Assembly: GCA_922989275.2 (NCBI GenBank)
Contig: OV277870.1
Coordinates: 73,038,579-73,102,578 of the forward strand
DNA length: 64,000 bases
From: Gari tellinella
Lineage: Eukaryota > Mollusca > Bivalvia > Cardiida > Psammobiidae
Direction: 5' to 3'
Positions within the stretch are counted from its first letter, which is position 1. The number at the start of each line of letters is the position of its first letter. This document shows positions 63,453-64,000 of this stretch, in pieces. Below the pieces are notes generated by a model, which searched no databases, was not told the origin of the DNA, and worked only from the letters and a program-made list of their open reading frames with translations. The translations under genes and the position numbers were made by a program.

Positions 63453-64000
63453 AGCCGCATTGTGCTTTTGAGAAACCTGCATAAAACGGTTGTTTGGGGT
63501 CCCATTTGAACTACGTGGGACGTGATTCTTTCTCAAAAACCGGTTTTATCTAAGAAATTCGCTTTTTAAATTTTATTTATAATATTTTGGTGCTGCACAA
63601 ATTAAAGAGCCTCCCTTGTGAATGGAAAGAAGGACAACTCTGTAAATACAGGGCTCCAGATAACGGAAGTATTTCGAAAACTAAACTCTTTATTTCTGCT
63701 TTTAAACCCAATGGTATCATACTCATTAAAATTGTCTCGAAGAGACGGTTTAATCAGTAGTAACACCATAGCATTCGGTGCTGAAATGAGTGAGAAAAAG
63801 TTAGATTAGTTCAGATTACTCTCGCTTACATCTATAGCTGGAGCACTAGAAATGACCCTGTTAACCCTTTTCTGCTGCGCAGACGTCTGCTTTGACATTG
63901 TCGTCTGCAAAATGTGTTCAGTTTAGATTTATGCATTGTTTTAATTAAACAAACCTTAAGACGAGTGTCAAACAGTTTGGATCAAGATGAGACGCCGCGT
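63453..64000. mobile_element. Composite TTAA-flanked element, copy 3, runs off the window
   Basis: Left end TTAA (63449-63452) AGCCGCATTGTGCTTTTGAG, then an AGGGCTCC MITE (63650-63847) and the start of a hairpin (from 63967). Collinear with the start of copy 2. Confidence 0.8.

Overview
This window is animal nuclear DNA, most likely from a mollusc and probably a bivalve. The evidence is coding sequence split into short GT-AG exons, AT-rich introns of up to 18.5 kb, and an extreme density of palindromic mini-transposons. It also carries Helentron-like elements with ~160-bp tandem cores of the kind known from bivalves. The species is inferred, not proven. There are no bacterial operons, CRISPR arrays or origins.

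Two convergent host genes can be supported. On the + strand, 1993-25635 holds the 3' part of a gene for a membrane-anchored extracellular protein. An N-terminal beta-rich part faintly like the IgGFc-binding family is followed by a zona pellucida (ZP) C-terminal half, an RNKR furin-type site, one transmembrane helix and a short basic tail. Its 5' end lies before the window. On the - strand, 59835 down to 29502 holds a complete six-exon cytochrome P450 (CYP2-clan-like) of about 504 residues, with phase-compatible junctions and intact ExxR, PERW-type and heme-cysteine motifs. The acidic residue normally found in the I-helix is absent. About 3.9 kb separates the two stop codons.

Almost everything else is mobile DNA. 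480-1830: a TTGACAGTAT minisatellite cut by a TA-flanked transposon end. 2228-3850: three elements nested in each other, the innermost with a reverse-transcriptase fragment. 12411-14915: a 2-kb element inside a MITE. 15912-20898: a dead L1/Tx1-like LINE in the long intron of the ZP gene, itself interrupted by ~1.1 kb. 22085-24031, 53658-56613 and 63453-end: three copies of a composite element. 34486-36992: a long-TIR element with a smaller CAGGGGTGT element in its right arm. 37225-38940, 40158-42426, 43726-45131 and 47228-48080: Helentron/'pearl'-like arrays, two of them carrying later insertions. 61075-62008: a TA-flanked element with perfect 30-bp ends.

The strongest unexplained pattern is about 30 copies of a ~65-nt near-perfect palindrome (outer CAAACAG...CTGTTTG, apex usually GCCGCGT/ACGCGGC) shared by several MITE families. 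Its two arms change together from copy to copy, so each hairpin stays paired while the sequence drifts. This is the best candidate here for a poorly described process.
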